DNA from: Sorghum bicolor
Lineage: Eukaryota > Streptophyta > Magnoliopsida > Poales > Poaceae
Reading direction: 5' to 3'
Assembly: GCF_000003195.3 (NCBI RefSeq)
Contig: NC_012870.2
Span: 15,244,501-15,308,500 of the forward strand
Length of the DNA: 64,000 nt
Shown here: piece after piece, positions 22,401-33,779 of the stretch
Numbering within the stretch: position 1 is the first letter of the stretch
Layout of the letters: each line of letters begins with the position of its first letter
Translations under genes and position numbers: made by a program
The notes under the pieces: generated by a model
Database searches by the model: none
The model's input: only the letters and a program-made list of their open reading frames with translations
Told to the model about the DNA's origin: nothing

Positions 22401-25400
22401 CATGATCATTGAGTTTTTTCTATGCTTCTGTATCAGGGGGGACGCCAATGCTCTTTCTAAGACAGAGGAGTTTCTCGAAAGTGGACAAATCATGCGTGAA
22501 GAATCTCAGAGATTGGAATCTACTTTTTATCAGCCTCTTCCAAACACCCTATGCAATGAAGAATTTTATGGTGTTCAATCTACTGGAGCAATTGTTACTC
22601 TGAACTCTAGTGTTCAGTTGATTTACTTTTTCTGCTCAAAGCTACCTTCCGATGAGTCTGTTTTCTTTCTTAGATTAGACAATGTTTTCTTTTGGTTCAT
22701 ACAACAAAACATTTCCTGGTGCAAATACTAACAGTTTTTATCAACATATGCCAGGTATTTTAATCCTCTACCAAGATTCAATATTGACAAGGCATTAGGT
22801 ACATGTACGCTGCATCTTCCAATGAGCAGTCCCGTACAAACAATTTATGCTGAAGGAGAAATTTCTATCATCAAGAGGGTTGTTTGTCTTAACGCCTGTC
22901 GTGAATTACATGCTGTTGGTGCTCTCACAGATTATCTCTTACCCGAATCGAGTGTTCCATGCGAAGATGAACCTGACATTGGTATTCCTATTTATTTGTT
23001 ATAACAAAAAAATGAATCAAGACTTCATTTAATTGCAGTTATTATTTTTTTTTCATTGTGACTGCTTACATACGTTGGATACCATTTCCTTCAGTAATGA
23101 TATACTTGCAGTTTTATCTGAGTTATATTTGTACTATCCAAAGCTTCTAAACTCAACATACATATCTTAGGACTTTGGGCAATTGTGGAGGGTGGGATCA
23201 CACATAGGGCACGACTACAGTGAGTGGTGTAGGGCAGGGAGTGGTATGGCTTTAGAGAGACTATTATTTTAGCTAAGGTCATCTGATGCTTACAACAGCA
23301 AAATGGCTTATAGTGGGTATGCTGGATTCAGAGGAAACTTCATTTTGTAGGTTCAGCATAGAATGTTTGATCGGTTATGAATTTCCACATTTATCAATGT
23401 AACTGTTAAGTTTCAATTGCAATGTAGGGGTGAGTGATTAGAAATATCAAGTTTTGTGTATGGCTAGGATCCAAACAGTACCATTTTCTTGTCGGGAATT
23501 TTCATCCCTGCCTGAAATGTGTATGCTAGAAAGTCAAAAGTGTGCACACTCGTTTGATCCATGTTTTCAGTTGGGTAATCAGTTTGACATGCAATTGAAT
23601 CGGTATATTATACTAAGACTGTATTAACTCTGGTGATGTAGTTGTGGACAAATACAAGGAGGAGCAACCTGACTACTTTCCAGAACAATTAATGGATAAT
23701 TGGTTGTCTTTTTGTCATCGTGGCTTATATTATTGCTACAAGATCTCACTGGAAGGTTGTTCTGAAACAACTACTCCAGCTGAGATAGTATTAGCTGTAA
23801 AGTGTGATTTGGGATCTGACTTCATTTCAACCACATTCAAATTGTGGGGTGTGCAAGACTATTTGAGTTTTACCATAAGATATGTTGGTGTGATTCATCT
23901 AAATCAAGAACAGGTAGCTATTCTCTTCATATAATCTTGTTCTGTAGTCACCATACCATCCTTTCTTTTTCTCTTCCATAGATGAAAGTATTTTGGGCCC
24001 TTCATTATGAATACACCTCTCCTGCTCAGGTAATTGTCGCCAGAAGATTTCAGACAAGAATTCTTTCTTTGCTTATTAGTAAGGACCTTTCCGAAGACGG
24101 CAATTCTATTAAGAGTTTACTTGAAATGCAAGTATCTTCTGGAGCTGTGTATCTACTTCTGCCTGTAGTTTCTGGAAAAATTGATTGGTGCAGCATCAAA
24201 TTCTCATCCTCAGAAATGCATGAAGATACTATCATGGATAGTAGACACAGCCATTCTTGTAAAGATACTGGTTTGCTGCAGACAAAAGGTGGCCCTTTCT
24301 GCCCATGCATGCTTCAAAATTCTATTGTCTCCACCCCACATAATGGCATGCTCTATGCTGTTTCTGGGCTTCTTCTTGACTTGAATGCTAATTCGCCTAT
24401 GCGTGAGAGTGTTCTTAGCTACAAAACCCATTTTAAAGAAAGGTATAAGTTTTGTCTTTCCTTTGGTATTCTTTATGTCATGCTCCCATAAGCTGTAGAA
24501 ATAATCTTTATGTATCTTATTTCTTGTTTTACATTTTCCAGTCATGGCCTTGACTTAAAATGTGAAGATCAACCTCTCTTGCGTGCCAGTAAACTTGTGA
24601 AAGTGCGGAACATCCTCCATGAGCGCAACTATAAAAAAGAAAAAGGTTCCTTTCTTTTGAGAAGAGTATTTAAGGCATATCCATCGGGCTGCATATTATA
24701 CCATGTGCTGTATCAATTAGTTTGCGCTCAAATTCTGGGAGATGGAAAGACTGAAAACATGGGCTTGTGATTTTCCTAACTGTTTTCTCTTAGACGTGAG
24801 CCTCACATTTGCAAAAGCTAGCATAATTGACTTGTGGGACATGGGTCCATGAGTACATAATGATCTTTTGGGCGCATGTTGATTGTCTGGCAACATTGGC
24901 TACACGATAGAAGATGAAAGAGTTTCAAGTGTTAAAAAGATTTCCTTTTTTTTTCTGTCTTATATCTATGTTCTTAATACTGAGTTTATCTGTGGTTACT
25001 AACAAAACTACATATTTAATTAGTGGATTTACATTGTAAATATGAGTATGAGAGTATAGAACAAAACCTTTTTGTCACAGGCAGTGGCGGAGCTTGGACC
25101 TAAATCCAGCAGGGGCCACTAATTAAAGAATAAGGCTAATCTTTAGTTTTGTTCAAGCCAAATGGATGCAATTATATGGATTTTACATAAGTTCAGGGGT
25201 GGCCATGGCCCCTATTGGTCTATGAGAAGCCTCGCCACTGGTCACGGGTGCACATGTACCAAGGAGTAAGGGTTTGGGTGTTATAGTGTACTCAGGGTTT
25301 CTACTGTTCTCTCTTCTCTCTAATACAAAGATAGACAGCTCTCCTGCATAGTCAAGAGAAAAAAATACACTGACATCTTATAGCTGTTTCAGTTATGGAT

Positions 25401-28400
25401 ATGTGTCATATGAATTAAACTCACTTCTCCTTTTTGAAAACATTTTTTTCAGCAATGAATATTCTACTATATAGGTCTTAATAAAACTATAGTTGATTGG
25501 TTACTTATGAGACAGGATAAATGCCACACATTTCAGCTTTAAGTTCTCTTAGAAGCTTCTAGAATTCAATTCAATATCACAATGGTTGTATAGGTAGACA
25601 GTTCTATAGCAGAACTTGTTTAATGTGTACATGTATATTTCAAGTAACTGTAGTAGTTTGGAGGCTCGAATTTGTGGAAACTACATTTTTTTTGTCTTCA
25701 TTAGTGCATTATATATATTTTAAATTCATCGATGGTTTGCTCATAGGTACCATTTGTGTACAAAATTTCAAGAAACTACATTTGTCTCCTCTCAAGATTA
25801 TATAAACTGATCAAAGAATAAAGGAGATATGCCAATTTCATGTCCTTTTTCTACTGAGCATAGCTTAGCAAGCTTCTTAGAGTAAGGGAGTCAGAAGCTT
25901 CATACTTGCAGAAAGGCCTAATACCTGTTTGTTTGCCTCTCTGTTTTTGAGGGGTGGTTTTTGGCTGACCTGATAAGTTGGCAGTCTTTTTTTTTTTTTT
26001 GGGGGGGGGGGGGGACTTTTTGACTGAATTCTAATTGTGGGCCAGAATATCTCTAATATCCTCTACTAAAAAATTGGATGGTTCAATTTATATACAATTT
26101 TAAATTGAGTTTTTTATACTACTATAATTAAATAACTTGTTTGTTAAATGACTGATTCCATTATCCTGTTTCAGAAAGTACAAATGTGTTTGAATTGCCA
26201 CCCGAGCTCTGCATAGTTGTCATGGCGCCAGTGTCAGCAAATACCCTGCGCTGCTTCACATTTATTCCTTCTATAATGTATCGTATCCAATGTATGCTTC
26301 TTTCTGTGAATTTGAAAACGCAATTGGGTCCAAGCATGAAGCAGTTCGATATTCCAGCACTAAAGGTTAAATTCGATAGCAGTTTTTCTACTTTATGCAC
26401 ATCCATAATGTTTTAGAAAATGTAGCTGCTAAATCAGCTTGTTGTTCTCTAGATGCGAGAACAGAGCTATTGGTTTCCCATATACACTGTTTTATTAGTC
26501 TATTGCTTTGTTAAAATAAAGATTCTGTTCAGTTATTCTTCAGTTATTGCATCATGTGCATCGGTTCTTGTCATAATTTTTCTTCTCCGAAACAACTTGT
26601 CATTATGTTTCATTCCCTTGGGATGATTTTTCTATGAGTGCTTCCATTAGTTCAGATCCTGACTCTGCAAATAGGAGCTAGAAATTTATTGTTACTTAAA
26701 TATAATTTTACATTATATAAAAGTATTTTCATGACAAACCTAGGAATGTCGACCTTATCAAGTCAATCTATATGATTATTTAGCTATTGATGGTTGAATC
26801 TAAAAAGTTTTTGACATAAGAGATAAGAGTTTATAAGACGTTTTGACTTTTCTAGATTATAAGACGTTTTGACTTTTCTAGATACATTGCTTTTACTATG
26901 TTTTTAGACTATGTATATCTAAGTGAATAGAAAAATGTATCTAGAAAAGCCAAAACGTCTTGTAATTTGCAATGGAGGGAGTACTTATTTGGGATCAGAG
27001 TATCTTAAACTGATCAAGATGCAGGATATGCATGCTGCTTCATATTCTCTTCAGAAATTTTCAGTGAAATTATTTGTTGTCACCAGCGTGAATATTCTTC
27101 TATGCACATTGTCTGTACAAGGGTTCTCTTTTTTTTACTCATTCAATGGCTTGCAGGTTCTGGAAGCACTAACAGCAAAGAAATGCAAAGAAGAATTTTC
27201 GCAGGAATCATTAGAAACACTTGGAGATTCTTTCCTCAAGTATATTACAACTCAGCACCTCTTTAGCAAATACAAACATCAGCATGAAGGCATGCTAACC
27301 AAGATGAAGAAAAACTTGATCTCGAATGCTGCTTTATGCCAGCTGGCCTGCAGTAACAATCTTGTGGTACTCTTTCTTAATCTGATATTTTTTTCTTGTT
27401 TGGAATATAAGGTCCTCTTTGTTTACATGAGTTGGTCCTAGAATCGTCGATTTGAAAAATGGAATTTTCTGAATACAGCTGTTTGGATCAGCTTAGAACT
27501 TTAATTAGAAATGGAGTCTGATTGTATCACTTGAGAGCAACTCCCAATACCAAGCTCTAACCTTCTGAATAGCACTGACCACAGCTCATCAACTCCACCT
27601 AGTCTCTCCATGTACAACCAGACACCAGACAACTTCCATCTCCAGTGAGCTTGTAGAGAATTAGGGAAACACCTCACACCCAATTAGAGCTCCAGCAGTC
27701 TGGCCTTAAGCCAATGCTGGTGAAATTGCTAGTGAAAAACTAGACCTGCGGGGGTGTGTAAGACAGCCCTCGGGCATTTTGCTAAGAAGAAACCCCCGAA
27801 CCCCTACCCCACCCATACATAGCGGCACCGTAGCCCATGTGAGAACTACCACAATCAGGGCCGGACCTTATACCTGTACTTTAGCGTGGGGTGGGACTGA
27901 CGGGAGGATTTTTTAACCCTAGCCTAAAATTTGCTCCCACGGGGAGTCAAACCAAGGGTCTGAGGAGTGCTAATCAAGTCACCTAACCAACTCAGCTCAG
28001 CTAGAGGCCCTTTCGCGGTGAAATTGCTAGTGACATCCACTTTATTTGCCTCTGACAACTTTCTCCTTCCTCTTCGAGCACACACTGGTCCATATCCAAT
28101 CAATGCCACCACTGGCCATTGCTTCGTCCTTTTCACTGGCAGTGAGGCCCACACTGCTGTTGTTGACTGGAATTTTCCAGGGCCTGGGCTTTCGCTGCTG
28201 TTGTCAATTGTGGAATATTATTCCTCCTTTGGCGCTCAGACCAGGCAAAGGTGTGAGCGTGTGGCTTGGGGCCTGGGATCATGGAGCTGGCCATTCTTCC
28301 TGGCAGACAGACTTAGATTGTGTTAGAATAGGCGCCCTTTGGGCTGTTATCGGCCTAATGCCTTAGTGGTTAAGTTAGATTGATAAGGCAAGGATCACCG

Positions 28401-31400
28401 TTATCTGGGTGTTTCTATAAACCCTTAGGGGATCCTTGCCTATATATGTACTCTGTACTCTTGATTATCAATCTACTAATCTCGAGACCTATTGGCTCTC
28501 AGATTGCAAAACTTTGGTGACTTAGATTTCACAGCTTTGGTGTCGTTGCTCATGTATGTAAGCATGGGCGCATCTTTGATGCCCTTGCCTGCGGTACTGC
28601 TGCTCCCATACAGCATTGGGTCATGTGCATTGAGGTCTTTGGCTCTGAGCATGGACAAAAACAGTATGGCCTCATGGCTTGTCAAGCGCACATCTGGTCG
28701 CCCAACTGCACCAGATCCCAAGCCTTCACATCCTGCAAGGCTCATTTTTCATGCCGTCTTTCGAATGAAACAGTGTATGGAATGGATTTTATTCAGCGAT
28801 TTCCTCTATAACCAGACAGAAGAATTGAATTCAAGCCTGTTTTCATTTCCTCCTATATTCAATTTGGAGCCTCATTTGAATTCATCCAATCCAATTCAAC
28901 AAATTGAGCCTAATACTTTTTTAGTGTGTTAGGTTTTTGTTGATAATCATTGACCCCAGGTCCTCCTCCTGTATCCGTTATCCAAATATTCCTTCTAATC
29001 AAAATTGTTTAAAACACTGACATGGTCCCTAAAGTTGACTCCTTTTTGCACATTTGAGGTGTCTATAAGTTTCAAAGTTTTTGCATGCATGTATACATAA
29101 AAATCTTTTTGGCAACTCCATACACAATCGCCATTGACAACGACATGCTTACCAGTAGCCTGGTGATCAGTAAAGAGCTGATTGAAATATTAAAATCTGT
29201 TTAGATAATTCTTTACCAATCAGCCACTAACACAATGTGTCTCAGTGTTCTCTGTTAAAACTTGGTTGTATCATTTATTTGCATTTTCTTGTTGTACAGT
29301 GTGTTTATCTGTACCATTTCTGCATTTGTTGTGCCTTTTTCTTTGATTGCAGGGATACATTCGAAGCGAAACTTTCAACCCTGAAACGTGGATTATTCCA
29401 GGGGTTGGCAATGACTCATGTGGTAGGAGTCTGAGGAAGCTTAAAAGTAAGAGGATCGCAGATTCAGTTGAAGCCTTAATTGGGGCATATCTTAGTGCTG
29501 CTGGTGAGCAGGCAGCGTATCTTTTCTTAAAATCTTTAGGAATGGATATAGAGTTTCACAAAATGCCAGTTGAAAGGAAAATTACAATCAATGCGGAGAA
29601 CTTCATTAACCTTAGAAGTTTGGAGCTAATGCTTGACTATAATTTCAGTGATCCATCATTGTTGTTGGAAGCACTGACACATGGTTCATATCAGATTGCC
29701 GGCACTACTGCATGTTATCAGGTTGGTCTAGAAGCCACCAAACACCTCTCTGTTTCAGATTAGTTAATTTCTATCTATTTTCCCAAAGATCCCTGTCTAC
29801 TTCAGCGTAGAGGCTTACATCCAGTATTATCACAGTTGGGAGTATCTTTATCATTAATAATTACCTTGCATTCTATTATTCACTTACAAGTTACAACCTA
29901 GTTTCATGAGATGAAAATCACAGTGTTGTGGGGTACCCCAACCTCTAGGCCATTGAGAATACAAATATTCTATTGGTATATATATGGGTGATTTGTTAAA
30001 AGCATTATTGTCTTCAGGGGGAGTCTACCAAATGCCCCTGGATTTTATCATGTGTCTTGGGGCAGGATGGGACTCCTCTAGCACCCAAGCTCCTTCATTT
30101 TATCCACGAGGGCAAGAGCACCATTGCTTGTTCAGTCTCTTCACTTGTAACTTAATTCCCCTCTCTAGTTCGTGTAGTTTAAAGGGTAGGGTACAACCCT
30201 CTGTTTGACCTGTAAGGACAGCACAGAAAGCATAATCAAGGAAGTTTTGCAAGATAGTTTACTTAGGCTAGAAAGATAATTCATAGCCTCCTAACAGTGG
30301 ATGGAAAACACCAACAAACTTGAACTATATGTTCTGTGTATTCTAAGAGGACTAGTAAAAACAAGCTGAAAGCACGAGGTAATGAAATACACTATTGTGG
30401 ATCTCAATACGATGCTCAAGTTGAATTATGTTGAATCCTTTGTGGATGATGTAATATTTTAGGGTATCTAAACTGCTGTAAAAAAATGTGGAGTATGTGG
30501 TTTACACATGGTAAAGTTTTTCATCTTTGAGCATAACATCTGTAATGGGAGTGCATCCTGCGCATAGTTCTGCTGACTAAATATAATGGGAGAATACTTC
30601 ATGGGAGCACCAAATTTATAAAAAAAAACCAATATTTGTGTCACCAAATAATTATCATTAGGTTCATCATTAGATATGTTTTCATAGTATACTTATTTGG
30701 TGGCATAAATGTTAACAATCTTCTCTATAAGCTTGGTTAAACTTAAGCTAGTTTGGCAAGCTATAGTGACATGTTTTTTGGGGACAGAAATAATACTACA
30801 TTGGATGAGGTGAATAATAATCTTTTGTATTAAATGAATGCACAGGGCATCTTTTGTTGGCACAGTTCAATTTGTTTCTTGCAAAAGAGTATCTCAAAGA
30901 TACTGTTTTATTGTTTCCTATATTTCCACAGAAAAAGAATATTCCTCTTAGTGTGTTCTATCATCCATAATAAATTTGATACTATCAAAGTTTATACCAA
31001 GCAGCAGGTAACCATTATATTGAGTTACTTACAGCTTCATGCATTTATGCAGCGGCTCGAGTTTCTTGGAGATGCTGTATTAGATCATATTTTTACCGAT
31101 TATTTCTACCATCAGTACCCTGAATGCACTCCAGAACTGTTGACAGATCTGAGATCTGCTTCTGTGAACAATAGCTGCTATGCTCATGCAGCAGTTAAAG
31201 CAGGATTACATAAACATATTCTACATTCATCATCTGCACTGCACAAAAAGATGGCTGACTACCTCGACAAGTTTGAGCAGTCATTTTCAGGTCCATCACA
31301 TGGTTGGGAAGCTGGCATCTGTTTACCAAAGGTGCGTCTTATTTCCTTCTAGGTGCTAATGGTCTAATATTGTGCAACTTTTAGCACACTAATAGTGCAT

Positions 31401-32547
31401 TTTCAGTGCTCTGGTGCCATGTTTGGGAGGAAAACCTGGCCTCTAGCCTGAGTGGCAGTAACCACCTAGACTCCCTCAGTTATAGATTCTTTTCAGCTTT
31501 GACTAAATCCTTTCAGAACAGGCTGAAACACTAACGATTAAATGGTTAGTTCTTTACAGGACTACCAACTAAATCATATCATTAACCAGGAAACAATTTT
31601 GGTTATAACAAAACAGCTAACAAGTAGGGGCTGTTAGTGCCATAGTGGCTCATGTAGACCTGCTTTGTGAGTGAGGGTACGTGTGCTAACTTCATCCCAA
31701 ACCTCGTGCACGACCAAGGTTAAACTAGGGACGGCACTGTTAAAACAATGTCGGCCAGCAACATTGCAAGATAACAAGCAAGTTGAAACCCTTTCGTCCA
31801 GCTTTTTAACACGTCAGGTAGCCTTCCGCCACCAGGTCTACTTCTCATCTGGTTGTGGAGCGACACATCTGACCTAGGCAATCTTTTGACTATGTTTTGT
31901 GTTCATTCTAAAGCTGATTACCCCAACTAAAAAGAATATTTTGTTTCTTGAGAAGCCTTTGATCCAAACAAACATAAATAAAAAATATGCCCTAACATAG
32001 TAGAACACACTGTTGCATGTTCTCCATAGGTTGAGGGTAATAAATGTTAAACCACAAGGTAACATGGGGCAAATATTGATTAATGACACCCATCGTATTT
32101 CCTTTTTGGAGGAACATAGTAAATTTCAAGTACTCTGGGACCCTAATCGTTTGCTTATTTGCATACATGCAGGTTCTAGGTGACGTAATTGAGTCTATCG
32201 CTGGTGCAATCTACATTGATACCAAGAACGACAAAAAGGTTGTTTGGAGAAAGATGAAACGGCTACTAGAACCTCTTGCCACCCCCGACACTCTTGAAAT
32301 TGATCCTGTCAAAGAGCTGCATGAATTCTGTGATCCTAAAACGTGCAGTATCAAGTACACAGTAGCTCGTGAGGACCGGGTAACCTCGGTGGCCGTAGAA
32401 GTACAGACCAAAGGGACTACATACAAGGCCACTCGGACAGGCCTCACCAAGCGTGACGCCAAAAAGTTAGCAGCCAAATCCGTGCTCAAAGATATGAAGG
32501 CCGCGAATAGCACGCAGCATTTTGCAAATGGTATCAGCTGCACTTAA
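16422..32547 (+). CDS. DCL3: Dicer-like 3 ribonuclease, complete
   Basis: Twenty exons: 16422-16474, 16613-17042, 17359-17446, 17602-17663, 17764-17904, 19522-19647, 19722-19878, 20612-20702, 21090-21282, 21358-21518, 22437-22655, 22755-22981, 23642-23913, 24030-24442, 24542-24645, 26175-26365, 27157-27366, 29353-29721, 31053-31331, 32173-32547. They total 4161 bases (1386 aa) with all phases consistent. Domains: DExH helicase (GAGKT 39-43, DECH 145-148, QSRGRAR 483-489), Dicer dimerisation about 555-645, platform/PAZ about 740-912, RNase IIIa (E996, D1000, D1083, E1086), RNase IIIb (E1172, D1176, D1266, E1269), dsRBD about 1300-1370. The DCL3 family dices Pol IV/RDR2 dsRNA into 24-nt siRNAs in the nucleus. 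Exon content most resembles monocot DCL3 rather than DCL1, 2 or 4; DCL3a versus DCL3b/DCL5 is not resolved. It is somewhat shorter than the usual 1550-1650 aa. Intron 10 has a GC donor. Confidence 0.93.
16475..16612 (+). repeat. CG-rich and CGCT microsatellites in DCL3 intron 1
   Basis: The short first intron carries a GCGCGCGCGC run (about 16493-16508) and a (CGCT)n run (about 16541-16563). Both are low-complexity and probably variable between accessions. Confidence 0.7.
18345..19165. mobile_element. Inverted-repeat element in DCL3 intron 5
   Basis: The left end (AGAGTGAAGTCCATTTGACC...) is matched by the complement of the right end (AGAGTTTAGTCCATTCGACC...), and the similarity continues through an AACTTGT block. 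About 820 bp separate the ends and no coding frame lies between them. The architecture recalls the long-TIR element at 4938-5449. No convincing target duplication is visible. Confidence 0.5.
20358..20432 (+). mobile_element. 5'-truncated LINE insertion in DCL3 intron 7
   Basis: Seventy-five bases ending in TTCGAGAAAAAAA are bracketed by the 11-bp direct repeat ATTGTTTATAG (20347-20357 and 20433-20443). The body (AATACAATGATACGCAGCTC...) is the common 3' end of grass L1-type LINEs. The poly(A) tail on the + strand gives the orientation. Confidence 0.75.
21519..22436 (+). other. GC-AG intron (intron 10) of DCL3
   Basis: Joining AG at 21518 to GGGGGAC at 22437 restores the expected frame across the end of the helicase-C region. 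The donor dinucleotide is GC (AAG|GCATGT) and the acceptor is CAG. No nearby GT donor keeps the frame. GC-AG introns are a known minor class, and their weak donors are often alternatively spliced. Confidence 0.75.
21819..21937 (-). mobile_element. 5'-truncated LINE insertion in DCL3 intron 10
   Basis: A perfect 16-bp target duplication (GCCTTTTCTCCTTAAT at 21803-21818 and 21938-21953) flanks 119 bases. On the minus strand these end in CTCGAAAAAA after AATGAAATACATGCAGCG, the typical grass LINE 3' end. It lies inside the GC-AG intron. Confidence 0.8.
25082..25240. mobile_element. hAT MITE (159 bp) in DCL3 intron 15
   Basis: Starts CAGTGGCGGAGC and ends with the complementary type CTCGCCACTG. 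The 8-bp flanks GTCACAGG (25074-25081) and GTCACGGG (25241-25248) match at 7 of 8 positions. TIR sequence and duplication length fit non-autonomous hAT elements. Confidence 0.75.
25290..25370 (+). mobile_element. LINE 3'-tail remnant in DCL3 intron 15
   Basis: CTCTAATACAAAGATAGACAG followed by CTCTCCTGCATAGTC and a run of A repeats the motif order of the better-defined LINE insertion at 20358-20432. Boundaries are approximate and no target duplication was found. Confidence 0.5.
25987..26014. repeat. T14-G14 homopolymer junction in DCL3 intron 15
   Basis: Fourteen T are followed directly by fourteen G in the coding strand. Such a tract could form a G-quadruplex in RNA or DNA. Its exact length is likely to be uncertain in the assembly. 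Confidence 0.85.
26819..26981. mobile_element. Stowaway-like MITE remnant with a short tandem duplication
   Basis: The right end TTGCAATGGAGGGAG followed by TA and the matching left arm TATAAGACGTTTTGACTTTTC are Stowaway-type. The left arm occurs twice in tandem at about 26831-26882, and the extreme left terminus is missing. It lies in DCL3 intron 16. Confidence 0.55.
27737..28017 (-). mobile_element. tRNA-derived SINE in DCL3 intron 17
   Basis: A perfect 16-bp target duplication (GTGAAATTGCTAGTGA at 27721-27736 and 28018-28033) encloses 281 bases. On the minus strand the 5' part has RNA polymerase III promoter boxes (A-box-like TAGCTGAGCTGAGTTGG and B-box-like GGTTTGACTCCC), and the 3' end finishes in a T run, as in grass SINEs of the p-SINE/Au type. 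The insertion is antisense to DCL3. Confidence 0.88.
28321..28501. mobile_element. Short solo LTR (181 bp) in DCL3 intron 17
   Basis: Runs from TGTTAGAATAGG to GGCTCTCA with the perfect 5-bp duplication GATTG on both sides (28316-28320 and 28502-28506). It contains a TATA-like CCTATATATGTA. Its size fits a TRIM or a short Copia-type LTR. It lies about 290 bp from the SINE in the same intron. Confidence 0.8.
28507..29352. other. Unassigned remainder of DCL3 intron 17
   Basis: Contains an 89-codon open frame on the minus strand (28476-28745), partly overlapping the solo LTR, and an overlapping plus-strand frame. Neither shows a recognisable domain. It may be a decayed retroelement or captured sequence, but nothing specific can be assigned. 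Confidence 0.3.
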
Positions 32548-33228
32548 ACTTCATAGCTCTGACGGTGTACTTCTGTATATAGATAATAGATGTCATACTT
32601 CAGAAAGAAAGCCTCGATCGAATCAGTAAGGCACAGGTGTGCAAGTGCCTACGCATGCTACGGACTTCCCAAATGCTGCCTCTACGGTCACACTTATTTA
32701 AGCTGTACATATTTTTTTTTTTTGTTTTGGTCATGTCTCATGTGAAAGTTTTTTGTTCTTTTCTATTTTTATTAGATGGCGCATCTCTGATAGTCTGATT
32801 GGGCTGGTGTTGGTTTGGGTATCTGGGAGAAGGAGATGGGCTGGGATGTAAAATACTACTCCCTCCGGCACGTAATATAAGTACATTTTAGCATTTGAAA
32901 TTCATCCCAAAATATAAGGGATTTAAGGAACGATAATGTTTACTAGATAGAAATACTTGATTCAGTGCTTGCTATATTTTTCGTATAAGCGAATTGAGAG
33001 CCGATCCTTTATTCATGTTAAATAGAAATGGATTTCAATAAATTAAGAATTTATTAAGGGTACATGTGTCTATTGTACTCTCTTATTTTAGCTAAAGTGC
33101 AATATGTTTTTTTTCTTTTTTTTTCACAAATGAATCTATGTCATGTATTTCATTAAGACGATGGAGAATAGTTTTACTGGAACCGGTAATAAAAAGTTGC
33201 TGAATCCTTCTACAGACACGAGGCAGAC
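32548..33228. other. 3' flank of DCL3 with LINE and MITE tails
   Basis: Presumed 3' UTR, followed by a Stowaway-like left end at about 32866 (CTCCCTCCGGCACG) without a clear partner. At about 33108-33200 is a T-run plus CATGTATTTCATTAAGACG, a minus-strand LINE 3' tail. No gene is seen. Confidence 0.45.
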
Positions 33229-33231
33229 TTA

Positions 33232-33434
33232 GGCCAGTCTGAATGCATGTTTTATGAGAGTGTCATGCACATTAAATAGTGTGCCACATAAGAAAAATTG
33301 CTGACTTTGTAGGGTCATTAAATGGAGTTTCATCAGATGATAGAGGAGTTTTATCTCCATGAAACTCCTATAGTTCGGTTACCTAGTTTATAGTCTTGGT
33401 AACTGTGTCATGAAACTATGCATTGAGACTGGCC
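33232..33434. mobile_element. Tourist-like MITE (GGCCAGTCT family)
   Basis: Starts GGCCAGTCTGAATGC and ends GCATTGAGACTGGCC, with TTA on both sides (33229-33231 and 33435-33437). The interior has a palindromic TTTCAT...ATGAAACTCC arrangement. It is a different family from the GGCCTTGTTTAG elements. Confidence 0.8.
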
Positions 33435-33541
33435 TTAGGGCTCTCTCTATTACATGAAAATATTGGCGACGCAAGCTTGAATAGGCTTACTCGATCCTGC
33501 TTGTTTTTTTAACGCAGGAGACCTACGTTTCTTTATATTAA

Positions 33542-33764
33542 GGCCTTGTTTAGTTCACCCCAAAAATCTAAAAAATTTCAAGATTTTTCGTTATATCGAA
33601 TCTTGCGCTACAAGTATGAAGCATTAAATATAGACGAAAACAAAAACTATCGTGAGACGAATCATTTGATCCTAGTTAGTCCATAATTAGATAATATTTA
33701 TCACAAACAAATGAAAGTGCTACAGTAATAAATTCCAAAAAAAAATTTACATCTAAACAAGGCC
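33542..33764. mobile_element. Tourist-like MITE, family A, with TAA duplication
   Basis: Runs from GGCCTTGTTTAGTTCACC to ATCTAAACAAGGCC, flanked by TAA on both sides. It is internally shortened around the ACTATCGTGAGACGAATC junction. Confidence 0.8.
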
Positions 33765-33779
33765 TAAAGAGAAATCATA

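Noticed and set aside
24050..24545. Minus-strand frames of 86 and 111 codons in the PAZ-region exon
   Set aside because: They lie opposite a coding exon that is conserved between the two Dicer copies on the plus strand.
27924..28366. Frames of 76-119 codons spanning the SINE and its flank
   Set aside because: The SINE with a perfect target duplication explains the first part. The remainder shows no domain.
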